Positions 8,345 to 17,416 of a stretch of DNA of 64,000 nucleotides are shown in pieces. Both the position numbers and the translations under genes were made by a program. The DNA lies in the NCBI GenBank assembly GCA_041879425.1, contig CP090855.1, positions 372,001 through 436,000 of the forward strand. Reading direction: 5' to 3'. Position 1 is the stretch's first letter, and each line of letters begins with the position of its first letter. The notes beneath the pieces were generated by a model. The model searched no databases and had not been told where the DNA came from. It worked only from the letters and a program-made list of their open reading frames with translations. This stretch comes from Vibrio pomeroyi. GTDB lineage: Bacteria > Pseudomonadota > Gammaproteobacteria > Enterobacterales > Vibrionaceae.

Positions 8345-9718
8345 CTATATCGAAGGCAAGTAAAAGCTTTGTTGAAATGAGTTCTCTGCTTTTGTTGTTT
8401 CTAGCACACTGTGATGCAACATCAGTATCGACTGAGCAATCTTGGTTCCTATGCCCAATGAACCATTCGGTGCTTCTTGCTCTATCTCGTTGTGAATTAC
8501 GACTCTCACCCGCTTCGAATCCGGTTCTAAATCAACACTCAGTGAAACTGCTGTCCCACTTGGGCTATGCCTCAACGCATTATCTAATAAGTTCAAAATC
8601 AACCTTTCAAGCAAGTCACTGTCACCAGCCGCTTTTACTCCATCAGGCATGTGCACCTTAAGTTCAACATCTTTATGGCGGTACTGACTCTGAATCGTGT
8701 CTAAGCACTCACCCAGTAACCCATTCAAATCTATCGACACGTATTGATAGGTAGGAACAGGATTGTCATGTTTGGCACTATCGAGAAGTGAATGCAATTG
8801 TTCAGACAGTTTATTGCCATTGCGGTAAGCCACATCTATTAATGGATCCGAGTGTGGATTTTGGATCTTCCATGTTTCTAGGTAACCCAACACACTTGAT
8901 AACGGTGTTTTCAAATCATGGCTTAACTGCAATAAGCTTTGTCTACGATGCGAAGACTGATACTCAAGCTGTAAGAATTGCTGTTGAATGTGTTTCGCCA
9001 TCAACTGATAAGAACGAGCAATCGGCACCAACTCCGGTACTTGATGGATGAAATTAGGGTCAAGACGGAAATCTTGTTCTGCTTGCTGTTGTAGCTTATT
9101 GGTGACCTCTTCAATAGGGTTCAACAGGCTACGTTTTACCAACAGATAAGCGCCAATCGCAAAACCTAGGATAGAGATCAACATAAGCCCTGCTAACGCC
9201 ATATAAGGTGTATCGACTTGTGAATTGGCAATCACAGTGTGGCGGTTACTGCCAATCAACACATACAGATACCCCACCGTTGAACCCAACTCTTCAATCG
9301 CAGCAACGGAAAATACCTTACGAGAATCAGGATTGATCGGGTCTTCGCCAAGAATCGGGTAAGGCTCGTCGTTTAAGAATTGTTTAATGGGTGCTAAGTC
9401 TATCTGGCTTGCCAAGACCGTGCCTTCTGGCGCAGCGTGCGTCGTGATATTGCCCTGACTGTCGAGAAAGTAGATGTCAAAGTCTGGGCCAATCAACATC
9501 AAGGTGTGAAAGATGGATTTAAGGGCTTTGGGGTTGTAATCCGTGCCAATCATTAGCGGGTTATCATCGCGCATGTGAACCGCGAGCTCTTTGTGTAAGC
9601 TCTGTTTAGTTCTTTGTTCTATGGTCTCTTTTTGCCAATGATAGGTGTAGGCAATCACCACACTTACGAGCAGAAACCACAAACTGGTAAATAGCACTAA
9701 ACGCGATTTGAAACTCAT
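8345..9718 (-). CDS. Sensor histidine kinase (HAMP-HisKA-HATPase)
   Basis: 457 residues: TM1 (about 8-25), a periplasmic sensor region (about 26-170), TM2 (about 172-194), HAMP (195-250), HisKA with phosphoacceptor H267 in LSHDLKTP, and an ATPase domain with the N-box NLLDNALRHS (376-385). The usual DxGxG box after it is missing: the stretch reads HNEIEQEAPNG before SLGIG, so the ATP lid is unusual. ATG 9718 is chosen because GAGGAGAGAAC precedes it. It lies 45 nt after the response-regulator gene and is last in an operon that begins with two spondin-domain genes. Confidence 0.9.
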   Translation of the reverse strand: MSFKSRLVLFTSLWFLLVSVVIAYTYHWQKETIEQRTKQSLHKELAVHMRDDNPLMIGTDYNPKALKSIFHTLMLIGPDFDIYFLDSQGNITTHAAPEGTVLASQIDLAPIKQFLNDEPYPILGEDPINPDSRKVFSVAAIEELGSTVGYLYVLIGSNRHTVIANSQVDTPYMALAGLMLISILGFAIGAYLLVKRSLLNPIEEVTNKLQQQAEQDFRLDPNFIHQVPELVPIARSYQLMAKHIQQQFLQLEYQSSHRRQSLLQLSHDLKTPLSSVLGYLETWKIQNPHSDPLIDVAYRNGNKLSEQLHSLLDSAKHDNPVPTYQYVSIDLNGLLGECLDTIQSQYRHKDVELKVHMPDGVKAAGDSDLLERLILNLLDNALRHSPSGTAVSLSVDLEPDSKRVRVVIHNEIEQEAPNGSLGIGTKIAQSILMLHHSVLETTKAENSFQQSFYLPSI

Positions 9719-9763
9719 GTTCTCTCCTCGATGGCTCTTAAACTTAGGACGCGACACATAGGC

Positions 9764-10495
9764 CTAAACTTTCGATTCGAACTTATAGCCCACACCCCAA
9801 ACGGTTTTGATGAAGTCATCGTCGCTATTCGGCATCGCCAGTTTGGTTCTCAATCGGTTAACCGTGCTACACACCGTGTGGTGATAACCAGAATGATCGG
9901 TATTCCAAACGTGATTCAGTAGCTCATCTTTGCTATAGACGCGCCCCGGTCGGGTGGCTAAAAAGTGAAGTAACGTAAACTCGGTTGCTGTCAGTGGGAC
10001 ATCTTGATTGTTCAATGAAACCTGATGACGCTCAGGTTGGATGGTAAGCCCGCCAAAACTCATTACGGGTTCGGTTGATTGCGACTCTTTCACTGTCGCT
10101 TCAGAGTGACTTAAACGACGCAGCACGTTCCTCACGCGAGCTTGAAACTCGAGAACGCTGAAAGGCTTAGTAATGTAGTCATCAACCCCAGCTTCTAAGC
10201 CCGACACCTTATCTAGCTCAGTATCTCTTGCAGTGAGCATTAGCACAGGCGTCCAGTCTTCTTGCTGGCGTAACAATCGACAGAAATCAAGGCCATCGCC
10301 GTCAGGTAAGCCTCGATCAAGCACGATCAAATCAAACTGTCTTCCCTGATATAACGCTTGAGCCTTTTCAATTGAGTTGGTTCTTACAACATCATGCCCT
10401 TGGAACTTAAGGTGCATCTGCACTAGCTCAGCCAAATCATCATCGTCTTCAACCAACAATATGTTTGCCATCAAATTTACCGCAGCACTGTTCAT
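9764..10495 (-). CDS. OmpR/PhoB-family response regulator
   Basis: 243 residues: receiver domain (about 10-125) with the acidic pocket in VEDDDD, phosphoacceptor D60 in VLDRGLP and K110 in ITKPF, then a winged-helix DNA-binding domain (about 145-240; LTATEFTLL, RVYSKDELLNHVW, VWGVGYKF). It pairs with the histidine kinase just downstream. The true start may be the ATG at codon 9 (MANILLVEDD), the usual beginning for this family. The likely targets include its own operon with the two spondin genes. Confidence 0.93.
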   Translation of the reverse strand: MNSAAVNLMANILLVEDDDDLAELVQMHLKFQGHDVVRTNSIEKAQALYQGRQFDLIVLDRGLPDGDGLDFCRLLRQQEDWTPVLMLTARDTELDKVSGLEAGVDDYITKPFSVLEFQARVRNVLRRLSHSEATVKESQSTEPVMSFGGLTIQPERHQVSLNNQDVPLTATEFTLLHFLATRPGRVYSKDELLNHVWNTDHSGYHHTVCSTVNRLRTKLAMPNSDDDFIKTVWGVGYKFESKV

Positions 10496-10576
10496 TATCC
10501 CTGCTCTATTCGGAGTCTATCCACCTTTCAATTGACCGGAACAGAGCAGGAATTCTTTCATCGTGCGTTCACTCAG

Positions 10577-11257
10577 TTACTCTGTGCGAGTAATCGTGAT
10601 TCGTGCACCGGGATTAAGGAAACGATGATTGCCACTTAATGTTGAGGTCGCAAGACCATCATCCTGGCTGATGACACCTGAGTGGAAGCTCACTACATCG
10701 CTATCGTTTCTATCACTGTTAAAACCTTCCCCACCGCCTGCAGGCCCAGGAATCGTTGCTGCAAGTTCGTCATTGAGCTCCGTTCCTGAATCCCACACGT
10801 TCATATTCATAACAAACGTGTCGCCCACCGCTAACGATTTCAGCGATAAACCAGATTCGCCAACAAACGCATCATTGGTGTTCACTAACATTGAAGCAAC
10901 AGAGATATACCCTTCTTGATTAGGGTCGACACGAATAGACACCGTGTCTTGTTCTCCGGATAGAATCAGCCCATTGCCTGAGATGCCTTGATAAACATTA
11001 GCGTCACTGTTGCTGAGCGCGATGAGTTCTGCATTACTGCCGCCTTCAGCTAAGTATTCAAGGTCAACGGAAGCACTTTGGCCGATTTCAAACAGATCAA
11101 AACTGGTGTTGTGCGTCAGTACCGCAAGTGGTGACATAGGTTGGTTGGGCGTGAGGTTGGTAACACTCACATCGTAGCGGTAGTAATCATCGTCATCATC
11201 AGGACAACCAGCCAATACGGCAACAGAAGCTGCGATAAATAAAATTCTAGCTTTCAT
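10577..11257 (-). CDS. Spondin-domain lipoprotein
   Basis: 226 residues with a lipoprotein signal (lipobox LAGC, Cys 18) followed by an acidic Asp run, then one spondin_N-like beta domain (about 28-225): VSVTNLTPNQPMSPLAVLTH, FEIGQSAS, LAEGG, WDSGTELNDE and a closing HRFLNPGARITI. The family occurs in extracellular matrix proteins and in some marine bacteria; its bacterial role is unknown to me. It is paralogous to the next gene upstream (9-nt gap). Residue +2 after the lipidated Cys is Pro, so sorting to the outer membrane is likely but not certain. Confidence 0.8.
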   Translation of the reverse strand: MKARILFIAASVAVLAGCPDDDDDYYRYDVSVTNLTPNQPMSPLAVLTHNTSFDLFEIGQSASVDLEYLAEGGSNAELIALSNSDANVYQGISGNGLILSGEQDTVSIRVDPNQEGYISVASMLVNTNDAFVGESGLSLKSLAVGDTFVMNMNVWDSGTELNDELAATIPGPAGGGEGFNSDRNDSDVVSFHSGVISQDDGLATSTLSGNHRFLNPGARITITRTE

Positions 11258-11266
11258 ACATCCCCC

Positions 11267-11950
11267 TTACTTCACAACGATCGTGATGGTTGCCACAGGG
11301 TTTAACCAGCGATGGCTACTGCTGTCAAGGTCACTTATACCGCCTGCAGCATCACTATCACCAATGTTGCCCGGATGAATATGAACCTTAGCGTTAGACA
11401 CGGCAGTCTCTACACCTGTACCACCAGCACCAAAGCTAATAAAGGGAGGATTTGGCATACTACTAGCCAGCTCATCATTGGCTTCAGTCCCTGCGTCATA
11501 GCCATTGAGCGTGGCTTTATAGGTACCTGCTTGAGTTGGGATCTTCCAGCTGTCTAATCCAACAAAGCCATCGTTGGTCGGCAACAACATCGCACCGAGT
11601 GACAAGTAAGCCAGATCGCCAGTATCAATATCAAATGTGGTCGCAACACCTGGGTCAAGAATGCCGCTAGCAGGGTTTTCAACGACGACACCACCCGCAT
11701 TGGCGATGACACCAGATAACCCCGAGATGTCTCCTCCTTCCGCCATGGATTCCAACTCAGCAGAAGCTGTCTCCCCCGCTCTAAACATGAACAAGCTTGA
11801 ATCATGAGCCGCTGCCAAGATTGGCGTAAAGTAGATCCCTTTTGTGGCATTGGTGACAGTCACCTCAAGTTGGGCTGCCTGAGCTTGAACAGCCCCAAAA
11901 GCGAACATCGCTGAGCCAATCACTAAGCTGATTTGAGTACGTTTATTCAT
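11267..11950 (-). CDS. Secreted spondin-domain protein
   Basis: 227 residues with a Sec signal (cleavage likely after VQAQA, about residue 25) and one spondin_N-like domain (about 27-227): VTVTNATKGIYFTPILAAAH, FRAGETAS, SMAEGG, YDAGTEANDELA and SSHRWLNPVATI. It is soluble in the periplasm or exported, whereas its neighbour is a lipoprotein. ATG 11950 has GGA 6 nt upstream and begins a proper signal peptide; the longer frame to 12001 does not. It is first in the operon spondin, spondin lipoprotein, response regulator, kinase. Confidence 0.8.
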   Translation of the reverse strand: MNKRTQISLVIGSAMFAFGAVQAQAAQLEVTVTNATKGIYFTPILAAAHDSSLFMFRAGETASAELESMAEGGDISGLSGVIANAGGVVVENPASGILDPGVATTFDIDTGDLAYLSLGAMLLPTNDGFVGLDSWKIPTQAGTYKATLNGYDAGTEANDELASSMPNPPFISFGAGGTGVETAVSNAKVHIHPGNIGDSDAAGGISDLDSSSHRWLNPVATITIVVK

Positions 11951-12230
11951 TTTGATTCCATCCTTTATCGAGTCCTTTCGTGACCGGTGAATCAATAACA
12001 TCGAAATACGTGTTATCTAGTCAGCCACGAACTGTGGTGTTGTTGACTCTAAGAATGGCGATCAAATCTATCAGCAACTTCATTGAATTCTCATAAAAGT
12101 CTCACAAGTTTATCAAAACTTATTACAGCCCAGACAAGTAGCCATAGCTATCTGATATTTAATAGAAATTAGTCGCATCACAAAGCAAGAGGGAAACACT
12201 AAAAAGCAAATAGGAAAGAATCAAAACGCA
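11951..12230. other. Promoter region of the spondin/two-component operon
   Basis: No gene seen. It should contain the promoter for the minus-strand operon and possibly binding sites of its own response regulator. I found no clear direct repeats to name as such. Confidence 0.35.
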
Positions 12231-12269
12231 AAAAGGCCGAATCGATTTACCGATTCGGCCTCTGTTTTT
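12231..12269 (-). terminator. Intrinsic terminator of the YggL-like gene
   Basis: Stem AGGCCGAATCG / CGATTCGGCCT with loop ATTTAC. The minus strand continues with a T-run; the plus side also has a TTTTT four bases on, so it is probably bidirectional. Confidence 0.9.
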
Positions 12270-12334
12270 GTGTATTGTTGCTTGTTCTAAAAGCCGTGTA
12301 GACCTCTAAGCAAAGCTAACAGCACAACATCAAT

Positions 12335-12676
12335 TTAGAACGCGTAGTTTGCGTCAATAAGCTCGCTTACTTCAACTTTCGTTACTTCAGCACGCGCTTC
12401 AAGCCATTGTGCAACTTGCAGGTGTTCTGCTTCAGTGACAGAACGGTAACGCTCGATAGAACACAAGAAACCTTCAAACAGCTCTAGGCCACCGCCACCA
12501 AAGCATAAGCCGATGCTGTCGATGAAATCGATGAACTCATCAATGAACACATCGTATTGGTCAAAATCAGCAATCGATGTCTTGCAGCTTACTTCAAAAC
12601 CCAGAATCGCGAATTCACCTAGGTATAGCTTTTTGCGTAGGCGACGATTTTTGTTTTCGATTTTATCTAATTTCAT
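12335..12676 (-). CDS. YggL-family (DUF469) 50S-associated protein
   Basis: 113 residues. The start region NRRLRKKLYLGEFAILGF and the following FIDEFIDFIDSIGLCFGGGG match the YggL/DUF469 family (108 aa in E. coli), reported to associate with the 50S ribosomal subunit. I use ATG 12676, with GAGAGACAGTT before it, because the upstream frame adds nothing that aligns to the family. It is monocistronic with its own terminator and divergent from phoX. Confidence 0.85.
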   Translation of the reverse strand: MKLDKIENKNRRLRKKLYLGEFAILGFEVSCKTSIADFDQYDVFIDEFIDFIDSIGLCFGGGGLELFEGFLCSIERYRSVTEAEHLQVAQWLEARAEVTKVEVSELIDANYAF

Positions 12677-12811
12677 AACTGTCTCTCTTTTCATTTGATT
12701 AAGCATTTATACACAGTTCTAACCCAATCCCCAAGTGTTTTGTCTTGCATGAGAAGTGTTATGGCAAAAATCGTGCTACAGAAACAAAAGCTTAATAAAA
12801 ACTATAAAAAT

Positions 12812-12829
12812 CTGTCACTTAACTGCTTC
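12812..12829 (+). promoter_or_regulatory. Candidate Pho box upstream of phoX
   Basis: CTGTCAC-TTAA-CTGCTTC has the 7-4-7 direct-repeat form of PhoB sites: the first heptamer is perfect, the second matches 4 of 7. It lies about 100 bp before the phoX start, a suitable place for PhoB activation under phosphate limitation. Confidence 0.45.
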
Positions 12830-12930
12830 ACGATTGGTCACACATTTACCCAACTTATTAACCATTTAGTTAGTAGATGGATAAGCCATAAATAACGAAT
12901 AATAAAGTCAGCCAATAGGAAGCAGTCGCG

Positions 12931-14958
12931 ATGAGCAAGGAAACATTTGATAGCACTCGTTTTAACAAGAGTAAAAACAAACCCTTCGAAGAAGTTCTAG
13001 ATGCAAACCTTTCAAGAAGAAACGTGTTAAAAGGAGGTTTAGGCATCAGTGCAATGACCGCTTTTGGCGCGTTTGGTTTAGCGGGTCACAGCACAGCTAA
13101 CGCCGCAACAATGCAAGCAACGGGCGCGCAGAAAAGCACCGCAACTCTAGCGTTTGAATCGGTTAAAGGCTCATTGACTGACAGTGTTGTCGTACCGAAA
13201 GGCTACACAGCACAAGTGCTCGTTCCTTGGGGCACGCCACTTAACAAGCAAGGTAATGCTTGGTTAAAAGACGGTACAAACAACGCACAAGACCAAGCCA
13301 ACGCACTGGGAATGCACCACGATGGCATGCACTTCTTCCCGCTTGTTGGCAACAGCAATGATGGTTTGTTGGTGATCAACCACGAATACATTGACCAAAA
13401 AGCCCTGCACGCTAACGGCCCGACATACAATGAAGGCGCTCGTCCTAACATTGATGAAGTACGCAAAGAGATCAATGCTCACGGCGTGAGTGTGGTTCGC
13501 GTTAAGCTTGAAGGCAACCAATGGGTAATGGTCGATAACGATCCGCTTAACCGCCGCTACACAGGCGCGACCGTAATGGATATTTCTGGCCCTGTCGCTC
13601 ACAGTGAGTTTACCAAAACGAAATTCTCACAAGACGGCAGCCAAGCTCGCGGCACATTAAACAACTGTGGCAACGGCTACACACCTTGGGGCACTTACCT
13701 AACTTGTGAAGAGAACTGGCCGGGTTACTTCGTTAATAAAGGGACAACGACACCGGCTCAAGAGCGTATCGGTATCGCAACAGATAAAACACGTTACGGT
13801 TGGGACACGCTTTCTGGTGACAAACAAGAACGCTTGGATGAGTTTGCACGCTTTGACGTAACACCAACCGCTGATTCACCAATGGACGATTACCGTAACG
13901 AAGCTCACGGTCACGGCTACATTGTTGAAATCGACCCATACACAGCAAACTCTCGTGCGAAGAAGCGTTCTGCTCTAGGCTGCTTCCGTCATGAAGGTTG
14001 TACATTTGGTAAGTTAACTGAAGGCGAGCCGATCGTATTCTACTCTGGCCACGATTCTCGTTTCGAATACCTGTACAAATTTGTTTCTGAAGCGAAATGG
14101 GACCCGCGTGACGCTGAGCCAAGAAACCGCCTAAGCGCGGGTGACAAGTACATGGACAAAGGCACGCTTTACGTCGCTAAGTTCAACGACGATGGTTCAG
14201 GTACATGGTTGCCATTAACATTGAGCAGCAAGACCACCAACGGTGGCAAGCTAGGTGATACGTTTGATTCTCAAGCGGCACTTATCGTTAATACCGCAGG
14301 CGCAGCCGACCTTGTAGGTGCAACGCCAATGGATCGCCCTGAATGGTGCTCTGTTGACCCGATGACAGGTACCGCTTACTTAACGCTAACAAATAACAAC
14401 AAGCGTAAAGAAGCGAACTCAGCGAACCCTCGCGTAAACAACAAGTTTGGTCATGTTATCCGTTGGGATGAAGGCAAAACGGCGGGCGAATTCGATTGGG
14501 ATATCTTTGTATTCGGTTCACCTGCAGTGGAAGACAAGTCTATCAACCGCTCTGGTCTAACAGACATGAACCAATTCGCGAGCCCTGATGGCTTAGCGTT
14601 TGATGCTCGTGGCATCCTGTGGATTCAGACTGATAACGGCGCAGATGAAGTTACTGGCTACACCAACGACCAAATGCTTGCTGTGGTTCCATCTCAGTTA
14701 ACGGATGACAAAGGCAACAGCACGGTGATTGATGCAAACAACCAAGCACAGCTTAAACGCTTCTTTGTTGGTCCAAACGGATGTGAAGTGACTGGCTTTA
14801 CTATCAGCCCAGACTTCAAATCACTATTTGTGAACATTCAACACCCTGCAAACTGGCCATCATCAAACGATGCGACGGCGCAAACTCAAGGCAATGTTCG
14901 CCCAAGAGCATCAACGGTTGTCATTCGCCGTGAAGACGGTGGTGAAATCGCGGTTTAA
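12931..14958 (+). CDS. phoX: PhoX-type alkaline phosphatase (DUF839), Tat-exported
   Basis: 675 residues. A twin-arginine signal (SRRNVLKGG at about 29-37, then a hydrophobic stretch ending HSTANAA at about 60) sends the folded enzyme to the periplasm. The body is the PhoX/DUF839 beta-propeller, with conserved pieces INHEY, CGNGYTPWGTYLTCEENW, GRxRHEGC-like CFRHEGC, VYFYSGHDSRFEYLYKF-like segment, and ASPDGLAFD with DNG. PhoX enzymes cleave phosphate esters using Ca and Fe, unlike Zn-dependent PhoA. GGAAG precedes the start at some distance. It is monocistronic, with a terminator after it and a possible Pho box before it. Confidence 0.88.
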   Translation: MSKETFDSTRFNKSKNKPFEEVLDANLSRRNVLKGGLGISAMTAFGAFGLAGHSTANAATMQATGAQKSTATLAFESVKGSLTDSVVVPKGYTAQVLVPWGTPLNKQGNAWLKDGTNNAQDQANALGMHHDGMHFFPLVGNSNDGLLVINHEYIDQKALHANGPTYNEGARPNIDEVRKEINAHGVSVVRVKLEGNQWVMVDNDPLNRRYTGATVMDISGPVAHSEFTKTKFSQDGSQARGTLNNCGNGYTPWGTYLTCEENWPGYFVNKGTTTPAQERIGIATDKTRYGWDTLSGDKQERLDEFARFDVTPTADSPMDDYRNEAHGHGYIVEIDPYTANSRAKKRSALGCFRHEGCTFGKLTEGEPIVFYSGHDSRFEYLYKFVSEAKWDPRDAEPRNRLSAGDKYMDKGTLYVAKFNDDGSGTWLPLTLSSKTTNGGKLGDTFDSQAALIVNTAGAADLVGATPMDRPEWCSVDPMTGTAYLTLTNNNKRKEANSANPRVNNKFGHVIRWDEGKTAGEFDWDIFVFGSPAVEDKSINRSGLTDMNQFASPDGLAFDARGILWIQTDNGADEVTGYTNDQMLAVVPSQLTDDKGNSTVIDANNQAQLKRFFVGPNGCEVTGFTISPDFKSLFVNIQHPANWPSSNDATAQTQGNVRPRASTVVIRREDGGEIAV

Positions 14959-15025
14959 TAAGCAAATCTAGCTAGGCCAGTAATCTCACTGCTATCTAGC
15001 TTCTGTTCGCTAGCTAAGTAAAATC

Positions 15026-15064
15026 AAAAAGAGCGATAAGGCTAATTGCCCTATCGCTCTTTTT
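15026..15064. terminator. Bidirectional terminator between phoX and the LysE gene
   Basis: Stem GAGCGATA / TATCGCTC with an inner GGC/GCC pairing, flanked by A5 and T5, so it serves converging transcripts from both sides. Confidence 0.9.
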
Positions 15065-15191
15065 CTATTCTATCAATCTTAGGTTGAAACAAGAGCCCTA
15101 GCCCTCGATCTCATCATCCCAATTGCTCGTCATCCTCGAGAAGGAGGAACGACTGAGTCGGGGATCTCTTCTCGTTGTAGGCTAACCAGAA

Positions 15192-15812
15192 TTAACTCAC
15201 GAACAACCACACACCCACGCCCATCATCAGCGTGCCAGCAATGCGGTTCATCAATTTCACATTGTCTGCCTTGCCGAGCATATGTTTAAGACTCTTACCG
15301 CCTGTCGCGTACAGAGTCATGCACACAAATTCAGAGACAAGAATAATCGACACTAGAATGAATAACTGCGGTGCTAAATCTTTACTGCTGTTAATAAAAG
15401 GAGGAAGCAGAGAGATCATAAACGCCCAACCTTTCGGGTTAGCAATCGCAGTAACAAAGCCTTGAACCACCAAGTCCCAATCATTGTTCACTTGAGCCTC
15501 TTGATTATCAGTACTGATTGCCAGTTTGCCTCTTGAACGCCACATTTGAACGCCTAAATAGAACAAGTACCCTGCGCCCACAAATTTGAAGCCTGTAAAC
15601 AGCCATGGGTAATTCAACATAATCGAAGCGATACCTAATACTGCGGCGACCGAAACCACAGCAACTCCGGCCAGTTCACCGACCATCATCCATAATGTAC
15701 GCTTGTAACCGATGCTCATGCCCAACGTTAACGCCAAGGTCATACACATGCCGGGCGTGATTGATACAAAGAAAAACGTGGGAATAAAAGCCCAAAGTAG
15801 CGCGCTATCCAT
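15192..15812 (-). CDS. LysE/RhtB-family exporter
   Basis: 206 residues with about six hydrophobic segments and the family signature near the N-terminus (TPGMCMTLALTLGMSIGYKRT) plus ANPKGWAFM in the fourth segment. LysE-type proteins export amino acids or homoserine lactone-like compounds; the substrate is not clear. It follows the helicase gene on the same strand but is separated from it by a strong terminator, so it should have its own promoter in 15813-15898. Confidence 0.88.
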   Translation of the reverse strand: MDSALLWAFIPTFFFVSITPGMCMTLALTLGMSIGYKRTLWMMVGELAGVAVVSVAAVLGIASIMLNYPWLFTGFKFVGAGYLFYLGVQMWRSRGKLAISTDNQEAQVNNDWDLVVQGFVTAIANPKGWAFMISLLPPFINSSKDLAPQLFILVSIILVSEFVCMTLYATGGKSLKHMLGKADNVKLMNRIAGTLMMGVGVWLFVS

Positions 15813-15900
15813 ATTATTACCTTATCGACTTATTTTTATTTGAGTGTTCAGCTTGTTGAATTGTCTTTGTAAGGAGCGACCTTGTATTAAGCGACACAAC

Positions 15901-15932
15901 GAAAAAGAGCCACAATACAGTGGCTCTTTTTC
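15901..15932 (-). terminator. Terminator of the DEAD-box helicase gene
   Basis: Perfect 13-bp stem GAAAAAGAGCCAC / GTGGCTCTTTTTC with loop AATACA, 17 nt after the helicase stop. Confidence 0.92.
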
Positions 15933-15948
15933 ATTACCAACCGTAAAT

Positions 15949-17235
15949 TTACTTACGACGGTTTTTAATTCGCTTCATCATGGTCAAACGACGTTCTGCG
16001 CTTGCTTGATCTTGAGGCTCTTCGTTCGCGTTGTTTTTTCGACCTTGGCGGTTTTTGTAAGCCGACTTAGTGTTCAGCTTTTCAATGTAAGCATCACGTT
16101 TCTTCGGTTCATAACCCGGTTGCTCAACACGGCGAATTCGCTGTTGAATGAGTTTTTCAACTTGAACCACAGTCAGCTCTTCTTCGCGGTTAACGAAAGA
16201 CACAGCGTGACCTTGCTTACCTGCACGACCTGTACGACCAATACGGTGAACATAGTCTTCTGCTAGGAAAGGCATGTCGTAGTTAATTACGTGTGGTAAG
16301 TCTTCGATATCAAGACCACGAGCCGCAACGTCTGTTGCTACCATTACACGCGCTTTACCTTCTTTAAAATCGTCTAGAGCACGACGACGAGCACTTTGTG
16401 CTTTATCACCGTGACACAATACCGCTTTAATGCCGTCTAGCTTAAGCTCTTTAACCACGTCGTTCGCTGTTTCTTTGTAGTTCACGAACACAAGCACTTG
16501 ACGCCAGTTTTTACGACCAATCAGTTCAGAAAGCAATTCTGTTTTACGCTCTTGATCCACTGGGTAAACCACGTGACCGACAGTTGCAGCCGTCGAGTTT
16601 TCACGTTCAACACTGATACGTTTTGGTTTACGTAAAATATCAACTGACAGTTGGTTTAACTGAGTCGATGTTGTCGCGGAGAACATCATGATTTGTGGAG
16701 AGGTTTCTACATCCAACATGATCTTACGAACGGCATTGATGAAGCCCATATCTAGGATACGGTCAGCTTCATCAAATACTAGGAATTCTAAGTTAGCAAT
16801 AGACACGTTACCCGCTTCTAAGTGCTCTTCTAAACGGCCTGGAGTCGCAACCAAAATATCCACACCCAGTTCTAATTGACGAACCTGTGAAGACATCTTG
16901 TTACCACCGTAAACCGCTGAAACGCTTAGTTCAGTGTATTTAACGTAGTCTTTGATGTTTTGAGCGATCTGCGCAGCAAGCTCACGAGTTGGAGCAAGAA
17001 TAAGGCCGCGAGCTGTTCCTCGAGATGCTTTTTTACCGCTGTTCAGTAGGTGCTGAATAACAGGCAATGAGAATGCCGCTGTTTTACCCGTACCGGTTTG
17101 AGCAGTAGCAAAAATATCATGGCCTTTACGAGCCATTGGAATCGCTTTTTGTTGAATTGGAGTGAGTTTTTCATAACCACACTCAGTCAACGCTTTGACT
17201 AATTCAGGAGCAAAACCTTGAGAGGAAAATGACAT
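15949..17235 (-). CDS. DEAD-box ATP-dependent RNA helicase, RhlE-like
   Basis: 428 residues with the full motif set: Q motif (GYEKLTPIQ), AQTGTGKT (I), PTRELA (Ia), TPGR, VFDEADRILDMG (II), FSATTS (III), VATDVAARGLDI (V) and HRIGRTGRAG (VI), then a basic tail rich in Lys and Arg typical of RhlE-type helicases that act on rRNA or structured mRNA. The 119-nt leader-plus-promoter region before it may be longer than needed, as in cold-induced helicases. Which rhl paralog this is cannot be fixed from sequence alone. Confidence 0.92.
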   Translation of the reverse strand: MSFSSQGFAPELVKALTECGYEKLTPIQQKAIPMARKGHDIFATAQTGTGKTAAFSLPVIQHLLNSGKKASRGTARGLILAPTRELAAQIAQNIKDYVKYTELSVSAVYGGNKMSSQVRQLELGVDILVATPGRLEEHLEAGNVSIANLEFLVFDEADRILDMGFINAVRKIMLDVETSPQIMMFSATTSTQLNQLSVDILRKPKRISVERENSTAATVGHVVYPVDQERKTELLSELIGRKNWRQVLVFVNYKETANDVVKELKLDGIKAVLCHGDKAQSARRRALDDFKEGKARVMVATDVAARGLDIEDLPHVINYDMPFLAEDYVHRIGRTGRAGKQGHAVSFVNREEELTVVQVEKLIQQRIRRVEQPGYEPKKRDAYIEKLNTKSAYKNRQGRKNNANEEPQDQASAERRLTMMKRIKNRRK

Positions 17236-17416
17236 TGTTACGGGTTCCTTAAGCAGACAGCCTACATTCTTATTTCAGCCGAGCACTATAAAGTAATTAG
17301 AGTGATTTATCTCACATTTATCGTGATATAACGCAAACTTTCTCATTTAATCTGGTGTTTACCACGCCATCGACGAAGCAAACACCCGATTATTCAGTTC
17401 AAACAGAGATTAAACC

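Noticed and set aside
12695..12895. 66-codon frame upstream of phoX
   Set aside because: Overlaps the divergent promoter region and the start of the YggL-like gene; no ribosome site.
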